From contig NZ_JBISCD010000040.1 of the NCBI RefSeq assembly GCF_044386045.1, positions 2,046,001 through 2,110,000 of the forward strand: DNA of 64,000 bases. The letters run 5' to 3'. The notes under the pieces were generated by a model. That model searched no databases. It saw only the letters and a list, made by a program, of their open reading frames with translations, and was not told the origin of the DNA. Origin of the DNA: Thalassobellus sediminis (GTDB lineage Bacteria > Bacteroidota > Bacteroidia > Flavobacteriales > Flavobacteriaceae). Shown here piece by piece: positions 26,284-34,252 of the stretch. Made by a program: the position numbers and the translations under genes. How positions within the stretch are numbered: the first letter of the stretch is position 1; each line of letters opens with the position of its first letter.

Positions 26284-26607
26284 TTAATCAACAAAACGTT
26301 TTAAGCCTATTCTACGAAGCATTTTCTTTTCAAAATTCCAGAAAAATTTATGTTGACCAAAAAGCCAACCAAAGCCAACTAGCATTATTTGATACATAAT
26401 GAATAAAAGTACTATACGCAAAACCCAATACCCAAATGTTGTATATGTTTCAGGTGAAATGTTTAAGTATGCTAAAATAGGTTTTCCAATTAAAGAGGCT
26501 GTAGATCCAGTGATAGCAAATACTATTAAAATGACAATGATTTGCCAATTATGTTCAATACCCCAACGTTCCTTTAATTTTTCCACACAAATAAATTTAT
26601 TATGCAA
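26284..26607 (-). CDS. Small membrane protein (DUF6787-like)
   Basis: A 107-residue protein with two long hydrophobic segments, at about residues 22-43 and 60-85, and a basic C-terminus (FEKKMLRRIGLKRF). The start LKERWGIEHNW is typical of a conserved Bacteroidota family that I believe is DUF6787. Six bases separate it from the His-rich gene. Nothing is known of its role; the shared operon alone links it to the receptor. Confidence 0.68.
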   Translation of the reverse strand: MHNKFICVEKLKERWGIEHNWQIIVILIVFAITGSTASLIGKPILAYLNISPETYTTFGYWVLRIVLLFIMYQIMLVGFGWLFGQHKFFWNFEKKMLRRIGLKRFVD

Positions 26608-26624
26608 AAATAGTTAAAAGACTT

Positions 26625-27062
26625 CTAAATTCTAGGAATAAAAGGACCTAATCTTTGTTTGTAAGTTAATTGAAAATAGATAAAGTAATTATAGAGTTTG
26701 TAATTTACTTCGTAGCCGTAATCTATACCTTGTTGATAATCAATTTGCATTTCATATAGGTTAGGAGCAAATCGCATAGGTTGTGTCACTCTATTATTCC
26801 ATTCTAATACATATAAATAATTTCTGTTTTCTAAAAATTGTTGCGAATAAAAGCCTTCAGGTCTAGCTCTACTATTCAGCCAAAAATTAAAACCTGGTTC
26901 TATAATAATAATTTGATATTCTAACTCATCATTAGTAATGCTTACAGTGTCGCTAAGCTTAATGTTTTCTAATGTTTCATTTTTATTTTGAGTTGTTTGT
27001 TTTGTTGTATTACAACTAAAAATAAAGAGACTAATTAATAATAAAGATGCTAGTGTTTTCAT
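26625..27062 (-). CDS. DUF6146-like lipoprotein
   Basis: A 145-residue lipoprotein with lipobox FSC at about residue 17 (IFSCNTTKQ). The mature part has EPGFNFWLNSRARPEGFYSQ near residue 75 and a string of aromatic residues to the C-terminus (GYEVNYKLYNYFIYFQL), a pattern I recognise as the DUF6146 family of Bacteroidota. It heads the operon with the membrane protein, the His-rich protein, the TonB receptor and the acidic lipoprotein. Function unknown. Confidence 0.75.
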   Translation of the reverse strand: MKTLASLLLISLFIFSCNTTKQTTQNKNETLENIKLSDTVSITNDELEYQIIIIEPGFNFWLNSRARPEGFYSQQFLENRNYLYVLEWNNRVTQPMRFAPNLYEMQIDYQQGIDYGYEVNYKLYNYFIYFQLTYKQRLGPFIPRI

Positions 27063-27235
27063 ATCTAAATATTTTAATATTATAAAACAAAGCTATTAGT
27101 TACTTATGTATTGTGAAACAAGCAATGAGTGAATACTACCTTTTAATTAGTAAAGTGACTTTGAATATGTATTAATATAGAAATTAATATAAATCTACGA
27201 AAATCATTCTTTAAATAATTGTATTTTATTGTTTT

Positions 27236-27269
27236 AAAACAAAAAGCCAAACAGTTACGTTTGGCTTTT
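27236..27269 (-). terminator. Terminator after DUF937 gene
   Basis: On the minus strand AAAGCCAAAC pairs with GTTTGGCTTT around a 6-base loop and is followed by TTGTTTT. It lies about 30 bases behind the DUF937 gene. Confidence 0.85.
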
Positions 27270-27295
27270 CTATATATATTTAAAAACAGGAATTA

Positions 27296-27931
27296 TTATT
27301 TACCAAAAAGACCACCTAGTAAACCTCCAAGCCCTCCTTTGCTTTTGTTACCTCCTAAAAGCATTCCAGCAACATCATCAACAACGCTACCATCACCATC
27401 TGCATCAAGAATAGATTCTAAGAAGCTTTGTTCTTGTTGAGCAGAGTTCCCGCCTAATAAACCACCTAATAAATCGCCAATACCATTAGAAGAACTTACA
27501 TTTTGTTGTTGTTTTTGTTTTCCTAAAACACCCATTAAAATTGGAGCTGCAACTTTTAATATGTTAGCTACCGAGCTAGCATCTAAACCAGATTTTTCTC
27601 CAATTACTTTTTGAACGCCTTGTTGTTTAGCTCCTAGTACGTGTCCTAATATTTTTTCTCCATCAGTTTTTACATCATCATCAACGCCGCCACTAAATAA
27701 CCCACCAAGATTATCTAAAATGCTTCCATCGTGTTTTCCGTTTAAAGCTCCTAATAATCCTTCGGCACCTTGAGGTGTTGAGGCATTACGTTGCATAGCT
27801 TTCATTAATACGGGTAAAGCCATCGTTAAAACGCTACTTGTTTTGTTTGTATCGTTTCCTGTTGAACCAGCTACTCCATCAATAATTGTTTTTCCTAAGT
27901 CGCTGCCTAATAAGTCTAAAATTCCTGACAT
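27296..27931 (-). CDS. DUF937 family protein
   Basis: A 211-residue glycine-rich protein with the DUF937 pattern: N-terminal LLGSDLGKTIIDGVAGSTG, then ALPVLMKAMQRNAS near residue 38, and a middle part with GLDASSVANILKVAAPILMGVL near residue 115, in which the segment VAAPILMGVLGK is a family mark. The C-terminal end is a run of GGL repeats (LGGLLGGLFGK). No signal peptide. Members are found in many bacteria and have no established function. Encoded alone. Confidence 0.85.
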   Translation of the reverse strand: MSGILDLLGSDLGKTIIDGVAGSTGNDTNKTSSVLTMALPVLMKAMQRNASTPQGAEGLLGALNGKHDGSILDNLGGLFSGGVDDDVKTDGEKILGHVLGAKQQGVQKVIGEKSGLDASSVANILKVAAPILMGVLGKQKQQQNVSSSNGIGDLLGGLLGGNSAQQEQSFLESILDADGDGSVVDDVAGMLLGGNKSKGGLGGLLGGLFGK

Positions 27932-27983
27932 AATTGTTTTGTTTTTATTTTAAAAAGATTTGTAAATAATGAGATTTCAATGT

Positions 27984-28014
27984 ACAAAAAAAGTCCCAAC
28001 TATTAGTTAGGACT
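27984..28014 (-). terminator. Terminator after serA
   Basis: On the minus strand AGTCCTAACT pairs with AGTTGGGACT around a 3-base loop and runs into TTTTTT. It lies about 37 bases behind the serA stop. Confidence 0.85.
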
Positions 28015-28050
28015 CAATTAAATTGATTAGGTCACAATTTTATATCTTAT

Positions 28051-29001
28051 TTACTTTAAGATGCTTATAATTTGTTCTGCTAATTCTGTACCAATTCTGT
28101 CTTGTGCTTCGTTAGTTGCAGCACCAGTATGTGGTGTTAATGATAATGCCGAATTCATTAATAATTGCATTTCTGGCTTAGGTTCTTTTTCAAAAACATC
28201 TAAAGCAGCTCTTGCAACTTTACCACTTTCTATAGCTTTTACTAATGCTACTTCGTTAAGTACACCACCACGTGCTGCATTAGCAATAATAACACCATCT
28301 TTCATCATATTAAATTCTGCTTCATCAATAACATACTCTTTTTGAGCAGGAACGTGTAGTGTAATAAAATCGGCTTGTTTTAAAACATCTTCTTTAGAAA
28401 TGGTTTCAATATCAAAGTTTACAGTCTGACCATCAAAAAAGTCTAACTCTAAATTTGCTTTTTCTAAAAACGGATCGAAAGCAATTACTTTCATTCCAGC
28501 ACCTAAAGCAACTTTAGCAGTAGCTTGTCCAATACGACCAAAACCTAAAACACCTAAAGTTTTCCCTTTAAGCTCAGTTCCTTTTGCATACGCTTTCTTT
28601 AAGCCTTTAAAGTTACTATCTCCTTCAAGAGGCATATCTCTATTCGAGTTATGTAAAAAACGAGCTAAACCAAATAAATGTCCAAATACTAATTCGGCAA
28701 CTGAGTGCGAAGAAGCAGCAGGCGTATTAATTACAGAAAGTCCTTTTTCTCTTGCGTATTCTACATCGATATTATCCATACCAACACCACCACGACCAAT
28801 AATTTTAATGCTTGGACAAGCATCAATAAGGTCTTGACGTACTGTTGTAGCACTACGTACAAGTAAAACAGTAATGTTGTTTTCGTTTATGTAGTTTATT
28901 AATTGTTCTTGAGCTACTGTAGTTGTGATAACTTCGAAACCACCTTTTTCTAAGGCATCGATACCACTTTGTGAAATACCATCGTTTGCTAATACTTTCA
29001 T
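28051..29001 (-). CDS. serA: D-3-phosphoglycerate dehydrogenase
   Basis: Oxidises 3-phosphoglycerate to 3-phosphohydroxypyruvate, the first step of serine synthesis, with NAD. The 316-residue form lacks the C-terminal ACT regulatory domain, as usual in Bacteroidota. The Rossmann motif GVLGFGRIGQATA lies near residue 148, the catalytic arginine in NAARGGVLNE near residue 235, the glutamate near residue 265 and the histidine in TPHTGAATNEA near residue 288. It lies about 100 bases behind serC in the same orientation, so both steps of the pathway are probably co-transcribed. Confidence 0.92.
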   Translation of the reverse strand: MKVLANDGISQSGIDALEKGGFEVITTTVAQEQLINYINENNITVLLVRSATTVRQDLIDACPSIKIIGRGGVGMDNIDVEYAREKGLSVINTPAASSHSVAELVFGHLFGLARFLHNSNRDMPLEGDSNFKGLKKAYAKGTELKGKTLGVLGFGRIGQATAKVALGAGMKVIAFDPFLEKANLELDFFDGQTVNFDIETISKEDVLKQADFITLHVPAQKEYVIDEAEFNMMKDGVIIANAARGGVLNEVALVKAIESGKVARAALDVFEKEPKPEMQLLMNSALSLTPHTGAATNEAQDRIGTELAEQIISILK

Positions 29002-29101
29002 TTTATGACTTTTTTATTTCCGCGTAAGCGAAAACTTTAATAATTTATTTTATTTGTTTGAGTAAGCAATTGCAAATAGCGACTGATTACTGCAAAACCT
29101 T

Positions 29102-30166
29102 TTAAGCTTTACTTTCTAATTCGCTCATTACTTCTACAAGCGCTTTTACGCTATCAAGAGGTAATGCATTGTACATAGATGCTCTATAACCACCTACGCT
29201 TCTGTGTCCGTTAACACCACTTATACCAGCTTCTTTAAGCATGGTTTCAAATGTTTCTTTTAGATTTTCATTCACTAAATTGAAGGTTGCATTCATGTTT
29301 GAACGATCTTCTTTAGCAGCAAACCCTTTGAATAATGGATTTAAGTCTATTTCAGAATACATTACAGTTGCTTTCTTTTCATTTTCTTTTTCAATAGCAG
29401 CAATACCACCAAGACCTTTTAACCACTCAAGAGTTAACATAGATGTGTAAACAGCAAATACAGGAGGTGTATTAAACATGCTTCCTGCACCAATATGTTT
29501 TTTGTAATCCATGATAGATGGAATGTTTCTAGATACTTTACCTAAAATGTCTTCTTTAATTACAACTAACGTTGTACCTGCTGGGCCCATATTTTTTTGA
29601 GCACCTGCATAAATTAAATCGAATTGTGTAAAATCTAACTGACGTGAAAAAATATCACTACTCATATCACAAACCGTTGGAATATCACATTTTGGAAACG
29701 ATTTCATTTGCGTTCCAAAAATAGTATTGTTTGTTGTGAAGTGAAAATAATCATAATCTGAAGGAATATCATATCCTTTAGGAATATAGTTAAAGTTAGC
29801 ATCTTTAGAAGAAGCAACTTCGTAAATATCGTCTAAAATTTTAGCTTCGTTTATTGCTTTCTGACTCCATGCACCTGTGTTTAAGTAACCTGCTCTTTTT
29901 TCTAAAAGATTCATAGCAACCATTAAAAACTGAGTGCTCGCACCTCCTTGTAAAAATAAAGCTTTGTATCCTTTTCCTTCTAAACCAAGTAGCTCTAAAA
30001 CTAAAGCTCTTGCTTTTTCCATAATATCAACAAAATCTTTGCTTCTGTGTGATATTTCAATTAAAGATAACCCCGAATCATTATAATCAATTATAGATTG
30101 AGAAGCTTTTAATAAAACTTCTGGATGTAAAATACTTGGTCCTGCACTAAAGTTATGTTTTTTCAT
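29102..30166 (-). CDS. serC: Phosphoserine aminotransferase
   Basis: PLP enzyme converting 3-phosphohydroxypyruvate and glutamate to phosphoserine. The 354-residue length fits the family. The start HNFSAGPSILHPEVL and the segment FLQGGASTQF near residue 72 bind phosphate and PLP, and the PLP lysine is in YAGAQKNMGPAGTT near residue 193. The GHRSVGGYRASMYNALP end binds substrate phosphate. It stands directly upstream of serA. Together they make phosphoserine; the phosphatase is elsewhere. Confidence 0.95.
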   Translation of the reverse strand: MKKHNFSAGPSILHPEVLLKASQSIIDYNDSGLSLIEISHRSKDFVDIMEKARALVLELLGLEGKGYKALFLQGGASTQFLMVAMNLLEKRAGYLNTGAWSQKAINEAKILDDIYEVASSKDANFNYIPKGYDIPSDYDYFHFTTNNTIFGTQMKSFPKCDIPTVCDMSSDIFSRQLDFTQFDLIYAGAQKNMGPAGTTLVVIKEDILGKVSRNIPSIMDYKKHIGAGSMFNTPPVFAVYTSMLTLEWLKGLGGIAAIEKENEKKATVMYSEIDLNPLFKGFAAKEDRSNMNATFNLVNENLKETFETMLKEAGISGVNGHRSVGGYRASMYNALPLDSVKALVEVMSELESKA

Positions 30167-30243
30167 TTTATGTAGTAAAATTTAAAGATGCAAAGTTGCT
30201 AATTAATTGGGTATTTTATGCTATAAAATCAATAATTTTTTTG

Positions 30244-31302
30244 TCAAATTGCTAACAAAAATTCAATAGAATCTACACTATCCGCATAATCCCAAAGTTG
30301 AGGTTTTTGCGTTGCGCCAAATGTAATTTCATTTTTAGTAAAATCTTTAGAAACTATACACTGAATTTTATTTTCATCTAGCTTTAGTTTTTTCTTTAAA
30401 TGCTCTACATCTTCGTAAAATTCATAAAATAAAGTAGCTATCGGCGAAGCGTAACTTTTATCTTCTTTAATCATAAAAAAACCATTTTCAAGCATATCGA
30501 ATTCGCTCATTAAATACACGGCTTTATTATAATCGTAGTTATTAGCATATTTAGCTTTTTCGACAATAGGGTGCCAATGGTAGATTGCTTCAAAAAAAGC
30601 ATCGAATTTATAGCCTTTAGGCACATATAATTTAGATACATTCCTGCAACCTAAACCATAGTATCTAAAAATATCTTCCGAAAGGTTTTTTAAATCTTCA
30701 GTCGTTTCGTTACCTGTTAAAACAGCTACAGAATTCCTATTATTTCTAATTATAGATGGTTTTCCTTTAAAATAGTACTCAAAATAACGTGCAGTATTAT
30801 CGCTACCCGTAGCAATAACAGCATCAAAGTTTTCAATTTTAGCTTCAGTAAAGGTTATTCGTCCTTTAAATTTAGGAGCAACATATTCTAAATATTTAGC
30901 TAAATAGGGTAGTAGGTGTTTATCGTTTGACGATTGTTTAACTAATACTTTATGACCAGAGATTAAAACAGATAAAAAATCATGAAACCCAACCAAAGGA
31001 ATGTTTCCTGCCATTATAATGGCAACTTGTTTAGGTTCAGTCGTATTAATGTTATATGGTGCTAGCCATTTATTTAAATTGGCTTGTGTTAAAAGCTCTG
31101 TCCAGCCTTTAATAGAAAACAGAATGTTTTCTTTAGTGAACCAACCATTGTATTCTTGAGCTAGTTTTAATTGATGTTTAAAACCGTCGAAGAATAAGTC
31201 GTTATGTTCAATATTATCTGCTTTTTGAATAACTTCATTAGAAAATTGCTTTAAAAATTCTCCTAATTTTACAAAAGCATCAATTCTTTCTTGTAATTGC
31301 AT
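30244..31302 (-). CDS. Acyl-CoA reductase (LuxC family)
   Basis: A 352-residue protein of the LuxC-type acyl-CoA reductase family, which reduces acyl-CoA to aldehyde with NADPH in the known members. Seen are IIMAGNIPLVGFHDFLSVL near residue 90, the segment KPSIIRNNRNSVAVLTG near residue 180, and the catalytic cysteine in YGLGCRNVSKLYVP near residue 216. I chose the ATG at 31300-31302, because the earlier ATG at 31344 would add 14 residues lying inside the promoter of the divergent ferredoxin. It probably forms an operon with serC and serA. Confidence 0.85.
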   Translation of the reverse strand: MQLQERIDAFVKLGEFLKQFSNEVIQKADNIEHNDLFFDGFKHQLKLAQEYNGWFTKENILFSIKGWTELLTQANLNKWLAPYNINTTEPKQVAIIMAGNIPLVGFHDFLSVLISGHKVLVKQSSNDKHLLPYLAKYLEYVAPKFKGRITFTEAKIENFDAVIATGSDNTARYFEYYFKGKPSIIRNNRNSVAVLTGNETTEDLKNLSEDIFRYYGLGCRNVSKLYVPKGYKFDAFFEAIYHWHPIVEKAKYANNYDYNKAVYLMSEFDMLENGFFMIKEDKSYASPIATLFYEFYEDVEHLKKKLKLDENKIQCIVSKDFTKNEITFGATQKPQLWDYADSVDSIEFLLAI

Positions 31303-31308
31303 TCTTAA

Positions 31309-31340
31309 TTTGGTTATGAATGGTTTTGGCGTTATTTTTG
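31309..31340 (+). promoter_or_regulatory. Ferredoxin promoter
   Basis: TTTG (31309-31312), 20 bases, then TATTTTTG (31333-31340), a good match to the Bacteroidota consensus. The ATG of the ferredoxin follows 30 bases later. It occupies the gap between the divergent genes. Confidence 0.7.
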
Positions 31341-31369
31341 CCACTGCAAAGTTAGAAAAAGAAAACGCT

Positions 31370-31723
31370 ATGGCAATTATAATAACAGACGAATGTATAA
31401 ATTGTGGTGCTTGTGAACCTGAGTGCCCAAATACAGCAATATATGAAGGTGCCGATGATTGGCGCTATAAAGACGGAACAAGCTTAACAGGTAAAGTGGT
31501 TTTAACTAATGGTACAGAGGTTGATGCAGAAGAACCTCAAGAACCAGTAAGTGATGAACTTTACTATATTGTACCAGATAAATGTACAGAATGTAAAGGG
31601 TTTCATGATGAACCTCAATGTGCAGCAGTTTGCCCTGTTGATTGTTGTGTGCCTGATGAAGATGTTGTAGAAACAGAAGAAGAGCTTTTAGCAAAGCAAC
31701 GTTTTATGCATCCAGAAGACTAA
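31370..31723 (+). CDS. 4Fe-4S ferredoxin
   Basis: A 117-residue dicluster ferredoxin. The first cluster motif is CINCGACEPECP near residue 10; the second is spread as CTECKGF near residue 68 and CAAVCPVDCC near residue 80, with the usual spacer of about eight residues between the third and last cysteines. It is cytoplasmic and carries electrons between unknown partners. The start was set at 31370 (MAIIITDE), because the ATG/GTG upstream lies in the promoter region. It is divergent from the acyl-CoA reductase gene. A terminator follows at 31756. Confidence 0.93.
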   Translation: MAIIITDECINCGACEPECPNTAIYEGADDWRYKDGTSLTGKVVLTNGTEVDAEEPQEPVSDELYYIVPDKCTECKGFHDEPQCAAVCPVDCCVPDEDVVETEEELLAKQRFMHPED

Positions 31724-31755
31724 CAATTGGTAATTTACAATTGAAAATTTATAAT

Positions 31756-31788
31756 TAATCCTGAGCTTTAAGCTTGGGATTTTTTTTG
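31756..31788 (+). terminator. Terminator after ferredoxin
   Basis: AATCCTGAGCTT pairs with AAGCTTGGGATT (one mismatch pair) and is followed by eight T. Confidence 0.8.
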
Positions 31789-31880
31789 ATTAAAAATGAA
31801 ATTGATTGAAGCGAATACTTTTATTGGATGCGAAAAATAAATTAACTTAGCTCGCTAAGACTATTTAATTTAGAGAAATT

Positions 31881-32879
31881 ATGATAAAAAATGATACTAT
31901 TAAATTTGTAATTATAGGAAGCGGGAATATTGCAAGCACATATCTTTCTGCAATAAATAATATTACAAATGCCGAAGTTGTTGGTATTGTATCTAGCAAA
32001 ACTAATAAGCCAGAAGGATTAAATCATCTTCCTTTTTTTAAAGCAATTTCTGAAATTACTACAAATTTTGATGCTGTTATTATTTGTACGCCTAACGGAT
32101 TACATCATGTTAATGCAATTGAAGCCGCAACTTTAGGAAAGCATGTGTTATGCGAAAAACCAATAGATATTACTTTAGAGTCTATTGATAACATGATTGA
32201 TTCATGTAAAGAAAATAGTGTTAAGCTAGCAGTGGCTTATCAAAGGCGTTATAGTTCAGATAATCCAATTGTAAAAAAGTTGATTGATGAAAATAAATTA
32301 GGAAAGATATTTTCGGTCGATTTGTCAATTAAAAATTATCGCGATGACAATTATTATAATTCCTCAGCTTATAGAGGAACGTATAATATTGATGGAGGCG
32401 GACCTTTTATTCAACAAGCATCACACTATATAGATTTGTATTATTGGTATTTTGGTAAACCCGTTAAGTTGGTAAGTAAGTTAGGAACTTTTGTGCATGA
32501 TATTGAAGTTGAAGATCATGGTGCCGCTATTTGTGTTCATAATTCTGGTATGATTGCCACTATTACGGCATCAACAGCAACCAAACCAGGGTTTCCTGCT
32601 AAAATGGAAATTTACACAAGTAAAGGGTATCTAATTTTAGAGAATGATGTTATTACCCATTGGGATATTGAAGATTTAGAAAACCCAACATCGGTAAAAT
32701 CAACAGAAAATACGCATACTGGTGCTGCAACTGCATCTGTGAGTGATACTACTAACCACGAAACGGTTTTAAATAATTTTGTTGATGCTATAAATACAAA
32801 TAGCGAACTGTTAGTTTCAGGCGAATCTGCAAGAAATGCCACAGAAATTATTTTAGATATTTATAAAAATCAATTCTAA
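31881..32879 (+). CDS. Gfo/Idh/MocA family oxidoreductase
   Basis: A 332-residue NAD(P)-dependent sugar or inositol dehydrogenase-like protein. The Rossmann start IIGSGNIASTYL lies at residue 11, the catalytic lysine in VLCEKPIDITLES near residue 95, and the substrate site in GGGPFIQQASHYIDLYYW near residue 172, with the conserved histidine. Such enzymes act on sugar nucleotides in surface polysaccharide synthesis or on free sugars; nothing in the neighbourhood decides which. Encoded alone. Confidence 0.9.
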   Translation: MIKNDTIKFVIIGSGNIASTYLSAINNITNAEVVGIVSSKTNKPEGLNHLPFFKAISEITTNFDAVIICTPNGLHHVNAIEAATLGKHVLCEKPIDITLESIDNMIDSCKENSVKLAVAYQRRYSSDNPIVKKLIDENKLGKIFSVDLSIKNYRDDNYYNSSAYRGTYNIDGGGPFIQQASHYIDLYYWYFGKPVKLVSKLGTFVHDIEVEDHGAAICVHNSGMIATITASTATKPGFPAKMEIYTSKGYLILENDVITHWDIEDLENPTSVKSTENTHTGAATASVSDTTNHETVLNNFVDAINTNSELLVSGESARNATEIILDIYKNQF

Positions 32880-32948
32880 TAGAAACTTTTTTATAAAGCC
32901 ATTAAACTTTCTTGTAAAAACTAAGTCTTACACGAAAAATAAATAATA

Positions 32949-33449
32949 ATGACAAATAAGTACATGCGAATTATTCATCGCTATCTAGGGTTTTTTCTAA
33001 TAGGAATCATGACTGTTTATGCCTTAAGCGGTATTGTATTAGTTTTTAGAGATACCGAATTTTTAAAAAGTGAAGTTCAAGTAGAAAAAAAATTAAAGCC
33101 TAATATTAAGTCGGTAGATTTAGGAAGGCAATTACGTAAAAGGAATTTTAAAGTTTTGAAAGAAGAGAATAATCTTGTTTTTTTTGAGAACGGGCAATAT
33201 GATAAGAAAACAGGTGTTGCTAAATATAAAAACAAGGAATTACCCTATGTTTTAAATCAAATGACAAAACTTCATAAAGCGAGTTCGAAACAGCCTTTAT
33301 ATTGGTTGAATATATTTTCCGGAGTGTCTTTATTTTTCTTTGCTATTTCATCTTTTTGGATGTTTTTACCAAAAACCAAGATTTATAAAAAAGGATTGTA
33401 TTTTACTTTTTTCGGAATGGTTCTAACCTTTATTTTACTTTTTGTATAG
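32949..33449 (+). CDS. PepSY-associated membrane protein
   Basis: A 166-residue membrane protein with helices at about residues 10-30, 115-138 and 145-165. The start YMRIIHRYLGFFLIGIMTVYALSGI, a histidine-containing first helix followed by SGIVLVFRD, is typical of the PepSY-associated TM family. The soluble part between holds a small PepSY-like domain. In related genomes such proteins occur near iron-uptake or respiratory genes; here the neighbours are unrelated. Function not known. Confidence 0.72.
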   Translation: MTNKYMRIIHRYLGFFLIGIMTVYALSGIVLVFRDTEFLKSEVQVEKKLKPNIKSVDLGRQLRKRNFKVLKEENNLVFFENGQYDKKTGVAKYKNKELPYVLNQMTKLHKASSKQPLYWLNIFSGVSLFFFAISSFWMFLPKTKIYKKGLYFTFFGMVLTFILLFV

Positions 33450-33465
33450 ATTAAAATGCTATTTG

Positions 33466-33473
33466 TATTTTTG
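33466..33473 (+). promoter_or_regulatory. -7 promoter box of thiN, near-leaderless
   Basis: TATTTTTG matches TAnnTTTG and ends five bases before the ATG of thiN at 33479. Confidence 0.55.
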
Positions 33474-33478
33474 TCTCA

Positions 33479-34084
33479 ATGAATGAAAAGAAAGTATTTC
33501 TTCTTATAAATGGGGAGCCGCCAAATAAGATTCCAGATTTAACAAAGTATCATCTTGTTTGTGCAACTGATGGTGCGTATCGGTTTTTAGAAAAAAATAA
33601 TATTACTCCTAATTTTATTAGTGGCGATTTTGATTCGGTTGAACGTCTTCCTGAACATATTGAAGTCATTCATACACCTAATCAAGATTATACAGATTTT
33701 GATAAAGTGTTGCAGATATTATTCGAAAGAGGGTATAAATCTATTCATGTTTTTGGTGCCAGTGGGCAAGAACAAGATCATTTTTTAGGAAACTTACACA
33801 CAGCCATTCAATGGAAAGAGAAACTCAATCTTACTTTTTTTGATAATTTTGGTTCTTATTTTTTAGCTGATACTCGTTTAGAATTATCTAATTGTAAAGG
33901 AAAAACAATATCGTTAGTGCCTTTTCCAACAGCAACGAACATTATAACAAAAGGCTTGGAGTATCCTTTAAATAAGGAAACGCTTTCTTTTGGAAACAGA
34001 ATAGGAACAAGAAATGTAGCAATTGATGATGATATTGCTATTACTTTTGAAACAGGTAGTTTATTTGTTTTTATCAATCAATAA
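33479..34084 (+). CDS. thiN: Thiamine diphosphokinase
   Basis: Transfers pyrophosphate from ATP to thiamine, giving the cofactor thiamine diphosphate. The 201-residue length fits. Seen are CATDGAYRFLEKNNITP near residue 27, ISGDFDSV near residue 46, NQDYTDFDKVL near residue 65, and GASGQEQDHFLGNLH near residue 90, which bind metal and phosphate. The C-terminal NRIGTRNVAIDDDIAI forms the thiamine-binding beta-sandwich. No TPP riboswitch is recognisable upstream. Encoded alone with its own promoter box. Confidence 0.9.
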   Translation: MNEKKVFLLINGEPPNKIPDLTKYHLVCATDGAYRFLEKNNITPNFISGDFDSVERLPEHIEVIHTPNQDYTDFDKVLQILFERGYKSIHVFGASGQEQDHFLGNLHTAIQWKEKLNLTFFDNFGSYFLADTRLELSNCKGKTISLVPFPTATNIITKGLEYPLNKETLSFGNRIGTRNVAIDDDIAITFETGSLFVFINQ

Positions 34085-34147
34085 TAGATATATTTTTAGG
34101 TTATAAACTTATCGAATCTATATACTTTAAATAATTACGGAAATAAC

Positions 34148-34155
34148 TACATTTG
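34148..34155 (+). promoter_or_regulatory. -7 promoter box of ychF
   Basis: TACATTTG fits TAnnTTTG about 98 bases before the ychF ATG. The leader contains ATTCCGCGAAAGCG (from 34171) and a hairpin TTTCCGTTTTCACGGAAA near 34220, a small palindromic repeat family of flavobacteria. Confidence 0.5.
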
Positions 34156-34252
34156 CACTCGCAAAACAGATTCCGCGAAAGCGATAATCTTTTTAGTAAA
34201 ATTTAGCTATTAAAATATTTCCGTTTTCACGGAAATAAAAAATATAATTTCA

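Noticed and set aside
27219..27440. Proline-rich plus-strand frame opposite the DUF937 gene
   Set aside because: It is the mirror of the glycine-rich end of the DUF937 protein and covers its terminator.
31303..31344. Upstream start of the acyl-CoA reductase
   Set aside because: It would overlap the ferredoxin promoter, and the ATG at 31302 gives the normal N-terminus of the family.
31310..31369. Upstream start for the ferredoxin
   Set aside because: The extra 20 residues would be encoded by the promoter box TATTTTTG and match no ferredoxin N-terminus; MAIIITDE at 31370 is the normal start.
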